Part shown: one piece after another, positions 42,213-55,038 of the stretch
Layout: each line of letters starts with the position of its first letter
Numbering within the stretch: position 1 is the first letter of the stretch
Source: Microbacteriaceae bacterium VKM Ac-2855
Lineage (GTDB): Bacteria > Actinomycetota > Actinomycetes > Actinomycetales > Microbacteriaceae
DNA: 64,000 nt
Assembly (NCBI GenBank): GCA_013204985.1
Contig: JABMLG010000002.1
Coordinates: 558,001 to 622,000 of the forward strand
Reading direction: 5' to 3'
Notes under the pieces: generated by a model
What the model was told of the DNA's origin: nothing
Database searches by the model: none
What the model saw: the letters and a program-made list of their open reading frames with translations, nothing else
Made by a program: the position numbers and the translations under genes

Positions 42213-43693
42213 GGGACGGCGACCTTTCTGGTGCCGGCGACGCGGTAGGCGGTCGCCTCGGTGTAGGGGTGGTCGGTGCGGAAGTGTGCTCCGCGGGATT
42301 CCTCGCGCGCCGCCGCGGCGGCGAGGATCGCGCGGGCGACGGCGAGCAGGTTCGCATCTTCGACGGAGGAGCGGGTGGCGGCGGTGGCCGGCGCGTGAGC
42401 CCAGCCGTCGAGAGCGGCGGATGCATCGGCCATCGTCGCGCCGTCGCGAGCGAGGCCGGCGGCCGACCACATCAGCTGTTGCAGGGCGCCTCGATCCAGA
42501 GCGAGCGGGCGGATGCGCACGGCGGCGGGAGCGGGATCGGTCGCTGGGGGAGCCGCGTCGAGCGCCTCGGCGACGCGGCGCGCGAAGACGACACCTTCGA
42601 GCAGGCTGTTCGAGGCGAGCCGGTTCGCGCCGTGCACGCCGGTGCACGCCACCTCGCCCACGGCGAACAGGCCGTCGAGGCTGGTGCGCCCGTCGAGATC
42701 GGTGGCGATGCCACCCATCCAGTAGTGCGCCGCGGGAGTGACCGGGATGAGGTCGTCGGCGAGGGAGAGCCCACCGGCCCGGCACGCGGCCGAGATGGTC
42801 GGGAAGCGTCGTTCCAGCATCGCCGGGTCGAGGCCGCGGGCGTCGAGGTGCACGGGCAGCCCGTTCTGGCGCTGCATCACTTCGGCGATGGCGCGGGCCA
42901 CGACGTCTCGCGGCGCGAGTTCCGCGTCCGGATGCACGGCGACCATGAAGCGCTCGCCCTGCGCGTCGCGGAGCACCGCCCCTTCGCCTCGCACTGCTTC
43001 GGAGACGAGGAAGTTGCCGGGCAGGGCGAGGGTCGTGGGATGGAACTGGTAGAACTCGAGATCGGCCGTCTCCGCGCCCGCGCGCAGGGCGGCGGCGAGG
43101 CCGTCGCCGGTGGCGACCAGGGGATTGCTGGTGTGGGCGAAGACCTGCCCCGCACCTCCGGTCGCGAGCACGACGGCATCCGCGCGGATCTCGCCCGTCA
43201 GGGTGTCGATGCCGACGACGCGACCGTTCTCGACCAGCAGATCGGTGAGGACGACGCCCTCGCGCACGTCCACGGCGGTGGCGCGCGCGACCTCCACCAG
43301 CGCGGTTTCGATCGCGGCGCCGGTCGCGTCGCCGCCGGCGTGCAGGATGCGCGCCCGCGAGTGCGCGGCCTCCAGGCCGTGCGCCAGCCCGTCGGCGTCG
43401 CGGTCGAAGCCGACGCCCCAGTTCAGCAGGGCCCGGATCGCGTCCGGCCCCTCGGTGCAGAGGACCTCGACGGCGGAGGGGGAGCAGAGCCCGGCGCCCG
43501 CCCGCAGGGTGTCGGCGATGTGCAGGGCGACGGTGTCGTCCGGGAACATCGCTGCGGCGATACCGCCCTGGGCGTAGCGCGTGTTGCTCTCGGCGAGCTC
43601 GGTCTTGGTGACCAGCACGACCTCGTGACGACGTGCGGCCAGCACGGCCGTCACGAGCCCCGAGATCCCGCTGCCGACGACGACGACGCGCAC
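42206..43693 (-). CDS. nadB: L-aspartate oxidase
   Basis: A 495-residue flavoprotein oxidising aspartate to iminoaspartate for NadA. The FAD-binding VVVGSGISGLVTAVLAA opens the protein at residues 4-20. ESNTRYAQGGIAAAM and HPTTLALPG follow, and RLASNSLLEGVVFARRVAEA is the C-terminal signature of the fumarate reductase/NadB superfamily. GTG 43693 lies 2 bases after the nadA stop. In this organism NadB presumably uses oxygen or fumarate as electron acceptor. Confidence 0.93.
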   Translation of the reverse strand: MRVVVVGSGISGLVTAVLAARRHEVVLVTKTELAESNTRYAQGGIAAAMFPDDTVALHIADTLRAGAGLCSPSAVEVLCTEGPDAIRALLNWGVGFDRDADGLAHGLEAAHSRARILHAGGDATGAAIETALVEVARATAVDVREGVVLTDLLVENGRVVGIDTLTGEIRADAVVLATGGAGQVFAHTSNPLVATGDGLAAALRAGAETADLEFYQFHPTTLALPGNFLVSEAVRGEGAVLRDAQGERFMVAVHPDAELAPRDVVARAIAEVMQRQNGLPVHLDARGLDPAMLERRFPTISAACRAGGLSLADDLIPVTPAAHYWMGGIATDLDGRTSLDGLFAVGEVACTGVHGANRLASNSLLEGVVFARRVAEALDAAPPATDPAPAAVRIRPLALDRGALQQLMWSAAGLARDGATMADASAALDGWAHAPATAATRSSVEDANLLAVARAILAAAAAREESRGAHFRTDHPYTEATAYRVAGTRKVAVPC

Positions 43694-43695
43694 CG

Positions 43696-44994
43696 TCAGG
43701 CCGCCTGGATCGGTGCCGACGTCGGCGGGACGGCGGCGAGCATCCGCTCGAGCGCGATACGCGCATCCGCTTGCACCGAGGCGTCGACCTCGATGCGGTT
43801 GTGCACGACGCCGTCGACGAGGCCCTCCAGCACCCAGGCGATGTAGCCGGGGTGGATGCGGTACATCGTCGAGCACGGGCAGATCACGTCGTCGAGGCAG
43901 AAGATCGTGTGCTGCGGGTACTCGGCGGCGAGGCGCTGCACGAGGTTGATCTCGGTGCCGATCGCGAAGGTGCTGCCGGCGGGTGCCGCCTTGATCGCCT
44001 TCACGATGAAGTCGGTCGAACCGTAGGAGTCGGCCGCGTCCACGACCGCCATCGGGCACTCGGGGTGCACGATCACCTGCACGTCGGGGTGGTCGGCGCG
44101 CGCCTGCTCGATCTGCTTCACGGTGAAGCGCTTGTGCACCGAGCAGAAACCGTGCCAGAGGATGACCTGCGCGTCGAGCAGAGTCTGCTCGTCGGTGCCG
44201 CCGAGTGCCTTGCGCGGGTTCCACATCGGCATCCGCTCGAGCGGGACGCCCATCGCCTTGGCGGTGTTTCGGCCGAGGTGCTGGTCGGGGAAGAACAGCA
44301 CGCGCTGCCCGCGTGCGAACGCGTCCTCGAGCACGGTGGTCGCGTTCGAGGAGGTGCAGACCACGCCGCCATTGCGGCCGCAGAACGCCTTCAGTGCGGC
44401 GCTGGAGTTCATGTAGGTGACGGGGATGACGGGCACCCGGCCATTGGCGTCGGCTTCGCTGCCGTAGAGGTCGAGGAGGTCGGCCCACGCATCCTCGACG
44501 GAGTCGATGTCGGCCATGTCGGCCATCGAACAGCCGGCGGCGAGATTGGGCAGGATGACGGCCTGGTCGTCGCGCGAGAGGATGTCGGCGGTTTCGGCCA
44601 TGAAGTGCACGCCGCAGAACACGATGGCATCGGCCTCAGGGCGCTGCATCGCGGCGTTCGCCAGCTGGAACGAGTCGCCCACGAAGTCGGCGTACTGCAC
44701 CACCTCGTCGCGCTGGTAGAAGTGCCCCAGCACGACGACCTTCTCGCCGAGGGTCTTCTTCGCGGCGCGGATGCGGCGATCGAGCTCGGCGGCCGAGGCG
44801 CGGGTGTACTCCTCGGGTAGTCGACCCTGCACCGGCGACGCGGCGGGAATGGGGTCGGCCTGCGAGGCGCCCGGGCCGTAGGCGGGCAGGCCCGCGTCGA
44901 AGGTCCACGGGTCCTTCGCCAGCGCGGGGCTGCAACTGGAGACTCGCGTGCTGCCGCGAGCGATCAGCTGGAGGGTGGTGTCGACCGATGTCAT
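43696..44994 (-). CDS. nadA: Quinolinate synthase
   Basis: A 432-residue [4Fe-4S] enzyme condensing iminoaspartate with dihydroxyacetone phosphate to quinolinate. Cluster cysteines are in AIVFCGVHFMAE, VIVHPECPMAV and DDVICPCSTMYRIH, and VVLGHFYQRDEVVQYADFVG is the substrate-binding start of the fold. The protein has an N-terminal extension of about 60 residues before the core, as in the long actinobacterial NadA type. ATG 44994 follows CCGGAGCACACC, a ribosome-binding site within the 40-base gap after nrtR, so it shares the nrtR transcript. Confidence 0.94.
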   Translation of the reverse strand: MTSVDTTLQLIARGSTRVSSCSPALAKDPWTFDAGLPAYGPGASQADPIPAASPVQGRLPEEYTRASAAELDRRIRAAKKTLGEKVVVLGHFYQRDEVVQYADFVGDSFQLANAAMQRPEADAIVFCGVHFMAETADILSRDDQAVILPNLAAGCSMADMADIDSVEDAWADLLDLYGSEADANGRVPVIPVTYMNSSAALKAFCGRNGGVVCTSSNATTVLEDAFARGQRVLFFPDQHLGRNTAKAMGVPLERMPMWNPRKALGGTDEQTLLDAQVILWHGFCSVHKRFTVKQIEQARADHPDVQVIVHPECPMAVVDAADSYGSTDFIVKAIKAAPAGSTFAIGTEINLVQRLAAEYPQHTIFCLDDVICPCSTMYRIHPGYIAWVLEGLVDGVVHNRIEVDASVQADARIALERMLAAVPPTSAPIQAA

Positions 44995-45034
44995 GGTGTG
45001 CTCCGGAGTGGACGGTGTGGGTGAAGAGGGACGA

Positions 45035-45724
45035 TCAGGCAGTCGCCAACGGGCCGTTGTCGACGAGGTCGACGGAGGCGTCGTAGCGGTACAGGCGAGG
45101 CGGCCGGTGACGGGTACCGGTCACGCGCTGCTCCGTCGCGACCACGGCTTTGGAGCCCTCGATCGTCCGGCGGAAATTGGCGGGGTCGAGCGGTTTCTGC
45201 AGCACGGCCTCGTGCACCTCGCGCAGTTGCGCGAGCGTGAAGGTCTCGCCGAGGAAGGCGTGCGCGATGCGGGAGTACTCCATCTTGTTGCGCAACCGCC
45301 AGAGGGCGTACTCGACGATGAGGTTGTGATCGAAAGCGAGCTCGGGCAGGTCATCGGTGCAGAGCCAGGTGACGTTCTCGGAGGTGGTCGCGCGTTCGGC
45401 CTCGTCGCTGCGCACGAGGGCCCAATACACGATCGAGACGACCCGTGTGCTCCCAGGCGAGCGATCGATGCCGCCGAACGCGTAGAGCTGCTCCAAGTAG
45501 CGCGGTTCGAGAGCGGTCGTCTCGCGCAGGGTGCGGCCCGCTGCCTCGCCGAGATCCTCCTCGAGCTGCAGGGGGCCGCCCGGCAGCGCCCACAGTTCGG
45601 CGAACGGCTCGCGGATGCGGCGCACGGCCGGGATCCACACCGTGCTCGCCCCGGTACGCGGATGCGGACGCAGCGCGAAGATCACGGTCGACACCGCGAT
45701 CACGGGGGGCTGCGAGGCGTTCAT
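45035..45724 (-). CDS. nrtR: NrtR-type NUDIX transcriptional regulator of NAD synthesis
   Basis: A 229-residue protein with a NUDIX fold (about 1-150) and a C-terminal winged helix (FTLAQLREVHEAVLQKPLDP, FRRTIEGSK). The Nudix box is degenerate: after GGPLQLEEDLGEAAG the expected REUxEE reads RETTAL, so hydrolysis is probably lost and ADP-ribose is only sensed, as in NrtR. It is the first gene of the nadABC-nadS operon. ATG 45724 follows CCGGAGAACATC. The palindromic repeats 45-75 bp upstream are the expected operator, giving autoregulated feedback control of NAD production. Confidence 0.86.
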   Translation of the reverse strand: MNASQPPVIAVSTVIFALRPHPRTGASTVWIPAVRRIREPFAELWALPGGPLQLEEDLGEAAGRTLRETTALEPRYLEQLYAFGGIDRSPGSTRVVSIVYWALVRSDEAERATTSENVTWLCTDDLPELAFDHNLIVEYALWRLRNKMEYSRIAHAFLGETFTLAQLREVHEAVLQKPLDPANFRRTIEGSKAVVATEQRVTGTRHRPPRLYRYDASVDLVDNGPLATA

Positions 45725-45751
45725 CCGATGTTCTCCGGATCGATGCTCGGG

Positions 45752-45799
45752 TGACTAAGAGTCGGAATGACCCTAAGTTCTGAGGCGAGCTTAGTGTCA
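45752..45799 (-). promoter_or_regulatory. Candidate NrtR operator
   Basis: TGACCCTAAG (45768-45777) and CTTAGTGTCA (45790-45799) are inverted half-sites, 9 of 10 matching, separated by 12 bp. A third direct half-site TGACTAAG lies at 45752-45759. They occupy the region just upstream of nrtR where its promoter must be. Confidence 0.5.
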
Positions 45800-45929
45800 G
45801 AGTGACCCGAACGCGAACGCGACGAACTATCGGAATCTCCCCGGACCACTCGAGCCGCCCACGCGCGGGTCCGCGCCCGCCCGCGCTAGGCTGATCGCCA
45901 CAACCGAACATCGGGCCGCGAAAACGACG

Positions 45930-46101
45930 CGGGAGAGCCGGGCGCGCGCGACCTGGCACCGAAGGAGCAAGCCTCCCCGCCAATCTCTCAGGTACGTGTA
46001 CCGCGTCGAACTGGCCACTCTGGAAAGTGATCCCTCCGGGATCCGCCGACGGTGAAAGCGTCCTCCGGGACGCGAAGCTCTCAGGCCCATGACAGAGGGG
46101 G
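45930..46101 (+). ncRNA. Tandem glycine riboswitch (gcvT element)
   Basis: The leader contains both aptamers of a glycine riboswitch. The first runs from GGGAGAG (45931) through CACCGAAGGAGCAAG (about 45958-45972) to CTCTCAGGTAC (about 45993-46003). The second starts near CTGGAAAGTGAT (46020), includes GACGGTGAAAGCG and ends GAAGCTCTCAGGCCCATGAC (about 46073-46092), followed by AGAGGGGGAG. Glycine binding should turn on gcvT expression. The exact 5' limit is approximate. Confidence 0.92.
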
Positions 46102-46172
46102 AGTTCCCACCGGCACTGCTGTGCCCCGCAGCCCATTGCGACGAAGCAGCACTGCGACGATTTGGAGAACTC

Positions 46173-47381
<1,209 letters not shown>

Positions 47382-47383
47382 CC

Positions 47384-47758
47384 ATGGCTGCTCTCGAAGA
47401 CCTGCACTACACCGAAGAGCACGAATGGGTGCTCGTCGACGGAGACGTCGCAACGGTGGGCATCACCGCCTACGCCGCCGAGAAGCTGGGCGACGTCGTG
47501 TTCGTCGAGCTGCCGGATGCGGGCTCGACCGTCGCCGGCGGCGCCGTCGTGGGTGAGATCGAGTCGACCAAGTCGGTCGGCGAGCTCTTCGCGCCGCTCG
47601 ACGGCGAGATCACCGAGGTCAACGCGGCCGTGGTCGACAGCCCCGAGCTGGTCAACTCCGACCCGTTCGGTGACGGCTGGCTGATCAGGGTCCGCTTCAC
47701 CGCCCTTCCCGACGGCATGCTCTCGGCCGCCGAGTACGCGAACCTGATCGGGGAGTAG
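47384..47758 (+). CDS. gcvH: Glycine cleavage system H protein
   Basis: A 124-residue lipoyl carrier. The lipoylated lysine lies in [15 protein letters not shown] (about residue 64) and the fold begins with [13 protein letters not shown]. It shuttles the aminomethyl group between GcvP, GcvT and GcvL. ATG 47384 is 2 bases after the gcvT stop with AGAAAGAAG just upstream. The dihydrolipoamide dehydrogenase (L protein) is not encoded here and must be shared. Confidence 0.96.
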   Translation: MAALEDLHYTEEHEWVLVDGDVATVGITAYAAEKLGDVVFVELPDAGSTVAGGAVVGEIESTKSVGELFAPLDGEITEVNAAVVDSPELVNSDPFGDGWLIRVRFTALPDGMLSAAEYANLIGE

Positions 47759-50629
<2,871 letters not shown>

Positions 50630-50689
50630 GGGCGCCGCCTCCCGGCCCGAGTGGTCGCGCTTCGCCCGGCTTCGCCCGGGCATGGACGG

Positions 50690-51285
50690 GACGTAACCAC
50701 CCGGGCCGCTGGCAAGCGCTGCGGTGTGGCCCGGGTTGTCACGGATCGTCCGGAAACCGCCCGGAACCGGCCGGAACGTGACCACCCGGGCTTCGGTGCG
50801 CGCCGCGGCGGGGCCCGGGTTGTCCCGAATCGCCCGGAAACCGCGCCGGACGGGCCGGAACGTGACCACCCGGGCCTCCGCGCGCTTCTCGATGTGGCCC
50901 GTGTTGTCGAAAGGCGTCCGGATCCGCCCGGAACGGGGCGGTTCGTGACCACCCGGGCTTCGGTGCGCGCCGTGGTGAGGCCCGGGTTGTCCCGAATCGT
51001 CCGGAAACCGCGCGGGACGGGCCGGTTCGTGACCACCCGGGCTTCCGCGCGCTTCTCGGTGTGGCCCGGGTTGTTGCGGAGCGTCCGGATCCGCCCGGAA
51101 CCGGCCGGTTCGTGACCACCCGGGCTTCGGTGCGCGCCGTGGTGAGGCCCGGGTTGTCCCGAATCGTCCGGAAACCACCCGGAACGTGACCACCCGGGCT
51201 TCCGCACCCGCCGCGGTGAGGCCCGGGTTGTCACGGACCGTCCGGAAACCGTGCGGGACCAGACGGTTCGTGACCACGCCGCCCG
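50690..51285. repeat. Array B: eight ~84-bp tandem repeats, same family as array A
   Basis: The motif GT(G/A)ACCACCCGGGC starts at 50693, 50778, 50862, 50945, 51029, 51112, 51186 and 51270 (the last degenerate), with steps of 83-85 bp and one of 74. A unit reads G(A/T)GGCCCGGGTTGT, CCGAATCGTCCGGA, CCGGCCGGTTC, the motif, then TTC(C/G)G(C/T)GCGC. The order and core words (GGCCCGGGTTG, CGTCCGG, CCGGTTCGTG, CCACCCGGGCTT) match array A at 14153-15010. The 690 bases 50630-51317 hold no credible gene. Confidence 0.88.
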
Positions 51286-51317
51286 AACGACGACGACGGG
51301 CCGCGCCGCCCCGCGCG

Positions 51318-52124
51318 TCAGCTCGCTGGGGGAGCGAAGAGTCCGGGCCACCAGGCGACGGCGAGCGGATAGCCGACGAACGACACGATGTCGATGATCC
51401 AGTGCGCGATCACCAGCGGCAGGATCCGCCCGAAGCGCTGGTACAGCCAGCCGAAGGCGAGCCCCATCAGCACGTTCCCGATGAACGGCCCGATGCCCTG
51501 GTACAGGTGGTAGCTGCCGCGCAACAGGGCACAGCCGATCAGGATGCGCCAGCGACCCCAGCCCAGGTCGCCCAGTCGGGCGAAGAGGTAGCCGACCACG
51601 ATGATCTCCTCCTGCAACGCCGCCCGCAGGGCCGAGAGCACGAGCACCGGGATCGTCCACCAGTAGTCGTCGAGACCGCTCGCATCCACGGCGACCGTGA
51701 TGCCCAGGAGACGCCCCAGCGCGTAGACGCCGATGCCGGGCGCGCCGATCGCCACGGCGAGCAGCAGCCCACCGCCGAGGTCGCGCCACGGATGCCGCAG
51801 GTCGAAACCGACCCGGCGCAGCCCGCTGACCCCGGCGCTGGAGAGCAGGAACACGCACAGCGCGACGGGCACAAGGTCGAAGAGAATCGACAGTAGTTGG
51901 TAGATCAGATCGAAGGTGGGGCGCACACTCTGCGAAGCGTTCAGTGTGGTGCTCTGGCTGCCCAGTGCCGTCGGCAGCGTCAGCTTGTTCGCCAAAGAGA
52001 CGACCGAATACACGGCGGATGCGCCCAACGAGAGCCCCAGCACCAACAGGATCTCGACGCGGATGCGCCTCCGCGCCGAGAGAGCTACCCCGCCGGATCC
52101 ATCCAGTGCCTCGGGTCTGAGCAT
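51318..52124 (-). CDS. CPBP-family intramembrane protease-like protein
   Basis: A 268-residue protein with about seven hydrophobic helices. The CPBP (Abi/CAAX protease) motifs appear as QEEIIVVGYLFARL, SYHLYQG and HWIIDI. The usual EExxxR motif has Val in place of Arg (EEIIVV), though both glutamates and the downstream histidines are kept. The family cleaves or modifies membrane substrates and is linked to bacteriocin immunity in other phyla; the role here is unknown. ATG 52124 lies after GAGCATCGAGAC. It is divergent from the peptide ABC transporter operon. Confidence 0.82.
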   Translation of the reverse strand: MLRPEALDGSGGVALSARRRIRVEILLVLGLSLGASAVYSVVSLANKLTLPTALGSQSTTLNASQSVRPTFDLIYQLLSILFDLVPVALCVFLLSSAGVSGLRRVGFDLRHPWRDLGGGLLLAVAIGAPGIGVYALGRLLGITVAVDASGLDDYWWTIPVLVLSALRAALQEEIIVVGYLFARLGDLGWGRWRILIGCALLRGSYHLYQGIGPFIGNVLMGLAFGWLYQRFGRILPLVIAHWIIDIVSFVGYPLAVAWWPGLFAPPAS

Positions 52125-52247
52125 GTCTCGATGCTCCTGAATCGAATCGTTGGTCGTTGCGTGAGAGTGGGTCTGCGCGCACGATTCGTGCGAATCCGTG
52201 CAACGAAACTTTATCCGGGTTACCGCTGTGTAACGGTTCCCACGAAA

Positions 52248-52276
52248 TTTGTGTGCTGATAGCAAGTCGATACATA
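52248..52276 (+). promoter_or_regulatory. Likely promoter of the peptide ABC transporter operon
   Basis: TTTGTG (52248-52253), a 17-bp spacer and TACATA (52271-52276) form a plausible promoter about 95 bp upstream of the binding-protein gene. This 250-base intergenic region also has GTTAC-N6-GTAAC (52219-52234), a possible operator. Confidence 0.4.
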
Positions 52277-52371
52277 GTCTCGTCCAAGGCACTCGTCGCA
52301 CGTCGACGACCAACAGTCGCGCGTGCGTTCATTCCCTGCGTCATGCACGGACCCTTGCACAGGAGGAACAA

Positions 52372-53988
52372 GTGAAAATCAGACGAATCGGCATCGGGGC
52401 AGCGGCCCTGTTCGCCGCCAGCGCTCTCGTACTCGCGGGCTGCAGCTCGAGCGGCAGCAGCGACGGCAGCAGCTCCGGCAGCTCGTCCGCGGTGATCTCG
52501 ACGAACGGTTCGGAACCCCAGAACCCGTTGATCCCGACCAACACCAACGAGGTCGGCGGCGGAAAGATCCTCGATGAGGTCTTCGCGGGCCTGGTCTACT
52601 ACGACGTGGACGGTGCGCCGGTCAACGACGTCGCGGAGTCCATCGAGTCCGACGACGCGCAGAACTACACCATCAAGATCAAGCCCGACCTGACGTTCAC
52701 GAACGGTGACCCGGTCGACGCGCAGTCGTTCGTGGATGCGTGGAACTACGGTGCCCTGCTCTCGAACGAGCAGCTGAGCAGCTACTTCTTCGAGGACATC
52801 GAAGGCTTCAGCTACGACGAGGACAGCGAGCTCACCGGCCTCGAGGTCGTCGATGACACCACCTTCACGGTCGCGCTGACCGCACCGAAGTCCGACTTCC
52901 CGCTGCGTCTGGGCTACTCCGCCTACTACCCGCTGCCCAAGACGGCGTTCGAAGACATGGACGCGTTCGGTCAGAACCCGATCGGCAACGGCCCCTACAT
53001 GCTCGACGGCGCCGACGCCTGGCAGCACGACGTGCAGATCGACCTCGCGGTGAACCCGGACTACGACGGTGGTCGCAAGGCCGCCAACGGTGGTCTGTCG
53101 ATCATCTTCTACGCCACGCAGGACGCGGCGTACTCCGACCTGCTCGCCGGCAACCTCGACGTCCTCGACGCCGTCCCCGACTCGGCGTACGGCACCTTCG
53201 AGTCCGACCTGGGCGATCGCGCCGTGAACCAGCCCGCCGCTGTGTTCCAGTCCTTCACCATCCCGGCTCGTCTCGCTCACTTCGGTGGTGAGGAGGGCGC
53301 ACTGCGCCGTGCCGCGCTGTCGATGGCGATCAACCGTGAAGAGATCACCGACGTGATCTTCGAAGGAACCCGCACCCCCGCCTCCGACTTCACCTCGCCG
53401 GTGATCGACGGCTGGAGCGACTCGCTCGAGGGCGCCGATGTGCTCGCGTACAACCCCGACGAGGCGAAGGCGTTGTGGGCTCAGGCCGACGCGATCAGCC
53501 CGTGGACCGGTACGTTCCAGATCGCCTACAACGCCGACGGCGGCCACCAGGGCTGGGTCGACGCGGTCAGCAACTCGATCAAGAACACGCTCGGCATCGA
53601 CGCGTCGGGTGCCGCGTACCCGACCTTCGCCGAGGCGCGCACCAAGATCACCGACCGCTCGATCGAGACCGCGTTCCGCACCGGATGGCAGGCCGACTAC
53701 CCGGGTCTGTACAACTTCTTGGGCCCGATCTACGCGACCAACGCCGGCTCCAACGACGGTGACTACTCGAGCGCCGAGTTCGACTCGCTGCTCGCCGAAG
53801 GCGCGGCCGACCCCGACCTCGACGCCGCGAACCAGAAGTACCAGCAGGCGCAGGAAGTCCTCCTGAAGGACCTCCCCGCGATCCCGCTCTGGTACTCCAA
53901 CGTGACCGGTGGCTACGGTGAGTCCGTGTCGAACGTCGAGTTCGGCTGGAACTCGGTCCCGCTGTACTACGAGATCACCAAGAGCTAA
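52372..53988 (+). CDS. Peptide ABC transporter substrate-binding lipoprotein (SBP family 5)
   Basis: A 538-residue extracellular solute receptor. The N-terminus KIRRIGIGAAALFAASALVL ends in the lipobox LAGC, with Cys24 as the lipid anchor, followed by a Ser/Gly-rich linker. The mature protein has the OppA/DppA features: PLIPTNTNEVGGGKILDEVF near the start, NYTIKIKPDLTFTNGDPVDA, and LPAIPLWY near the C-terminus. The GTG at 52372 follows AGGAGGAACAA, the strongest ribosome-binding site in the window. First gene of the opp/dpp operon. Confidence 0.92.
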   Translation: MKIRRIGIGAAALFAASALVLAGCSSSGSSDGSSSGSSSAVISTNGSEPQNPLIPTNTNEVGGGKILDEVFAGLVYYDVDGAPVNDVAESIESDDAQNYTIKIKPDLTFTNGDPVDAQSFVDAWNYGALLSNEQLSSYFFEDIEGFSYDEDSELTGLEVVDDTTFTVALTAPKSDFPLRLGYSAYYPLPKTAFEDMDAFGQNPIGNGPYMLDGADAWQHDVQIDLAVNPDYDGGRKAANGGLSIIFYATQDAAYSDLLAGNLDVLDAVPDSAYGTFESDLGDRAVNQPAAVFQSFTIPARLAHFGGEEGALRRAALSMAINREEITDVIFEGTRTPASDFTSPVIDGWSDSLEGADVLAYNPDEAKALWAQADAISPWTGTFQIAYNADGGHQGWVDAVSNSIKNTLGIDASGAAYPTFAEARTKITDRSIETAFRTGWQADYPGLYNFLGPIYATNAGSNDGDYSSAEFDSLLAEGAADPDLDAANQKYQQAQEVLLKDLPAIPLWYSNVTGGYGESVSNVEFGWNSVPLYYEITKS

Positions 53989-54003
53989 CACCAGCACGCA
54001 CTC

Positions 54004-54044
54004 TTCGCCCGTGCGGGTCGGCATCACCGACCCGCACGGGCGAA
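54004..54044 (+). terminator. 18-bp perfect stem after the binding-protein gene
   Basis: TTCGCCCGTGCGGGTCGG (54004-54021) pairs exactly with 54027-54044 over a 5-nt loop, directly after the SBP stop. No strong T tract follows, so it probably acts as a partial terminator or mRNA-stabilising structure that makes the binding protein more abundant than the permeases. Confidence 0.6.
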
Positions 54045-54108
54045 CAGCTTTGTTCGGCCACGATCGATCGGATCTTCTATGACGTACCGGAACAGGCGGA
54101 GCTGACCC

Positions 54109-55038
54109 ATGCTCTCCTACATCGTCCGACGGATTCTTCAAGCAATCCCCGTGCTCATCGGCACGACCTTCCTCATCTACTTCATGGTGTTCGCCATGCC
54201 GGGGAACCCTCTTCTCGCCCTCTTCGGCGACAAGACCCCGAACCCCGCCCTCCTGGCCCGCCTCGAGGAGCAGTACCACCTGAACGAACCGTTCATCGTG
54301 CAGTACCTCTACTACCTGGGCGGCGTCGTTCGTGGTGACTTCGGCATCTCGTTCTCGGGCCAGTCCGTCAACGACATCCTCGCCCGCACCTTCCCCGTCA
54401 CGCTGTCGCTCGCCGCGATCGCGATCGCCATCGAGATCGTCGTCGCTCTCGCGATCGGCCTGATCAGCGGCCTGCGCAAGGGCAGCATCTTCGACGCCAG
54501 CGCGCTCGTTGTGAGCCTGCTCCTGGTGTCGGTGCCGATCTTCGTGCTGTGCTTCATCGGTCAGTCGTTCTTCGCGGTGCAGCTGGGCTGGTTCAGCCCG
54601 ACCGTCGGAGGCCAGGTCACCTTCGAACGGTTGTTGCTGCCCGCGATCGTGCTCGCGCTGTTCGTCGTCGCGTCGTCCATCCGCCTCACCCGCGGCTCGG
54701 TCATCGAGACGTCGACGTCGGACTTCGTGCGCACGGCTTACAGCAAGGGCCTGTCGCGCAACCGCGTCGTTCCGGTGCACATCCTGCGCAACTCGCTCAT
54801 CCCGGTCACCACCCAGTTCGGAGCCGACTTCGGCCTGCTCATCGTCGGTGCGACCGTGACCGAGGGCATCTTCAACGTTCCCGGCGTCGGGAACACCCTG
54901 TACCAGGCGATCATCCGCGGCGAACGACCCACCGTCGTCTCGTTCGTGACCGTGATGGTGCTGCTGTACCTGATCGTGAACATCCTGATCGACCTGCTCT
55001 ACGCCGTTCTCGACCCGAGGATCCGCTATGCCAAGTGA
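54109..55038 (+). CDS. Peptide ABC transporter permease (OppB/DppB type)
   Basis: A 309-residue inner-membrane subunit with six predicted helices. It starts MLSYIVRRILQAIPVLIGTT and has the EAA loop EIDF-like region around RTAYSKGLSRNRVVPVHILR, where the ATPase docks. TEGIFNVPGVGNTLYQAI is the conserved periplasmic-side segment of the OppB family. It overlaps the next gene by 11 bp, so the two permeases are made together. Confidence 0.93.
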   Translation: MLSYIVRRILQAIPVLIGTTFLIYFMVFAMPGNPLLALFGDKTPNPALLARLEEQYHLNEPFIVQYLYYLGGVVRGDFGISFSGQSVNDILARTFPVTLSLAAIAIAIEIVVALAIGLISGLRKGSIFDASALVVSLLLVSVPIFVLCFIGQSFFAVQLGWFSPTVGGQVTFERLLLPAIVLALFVVASSIRLTRGSVIETSTSDFVRTAYSKGLSRNRVVPVHILRNSLIPVTTQFGADFGLLIVGATVTEGIFNVPGVGNTLYQAIIRGERPTVVSFVTVMVLLYLIVNILIDLLYAVLDPRIRYAK

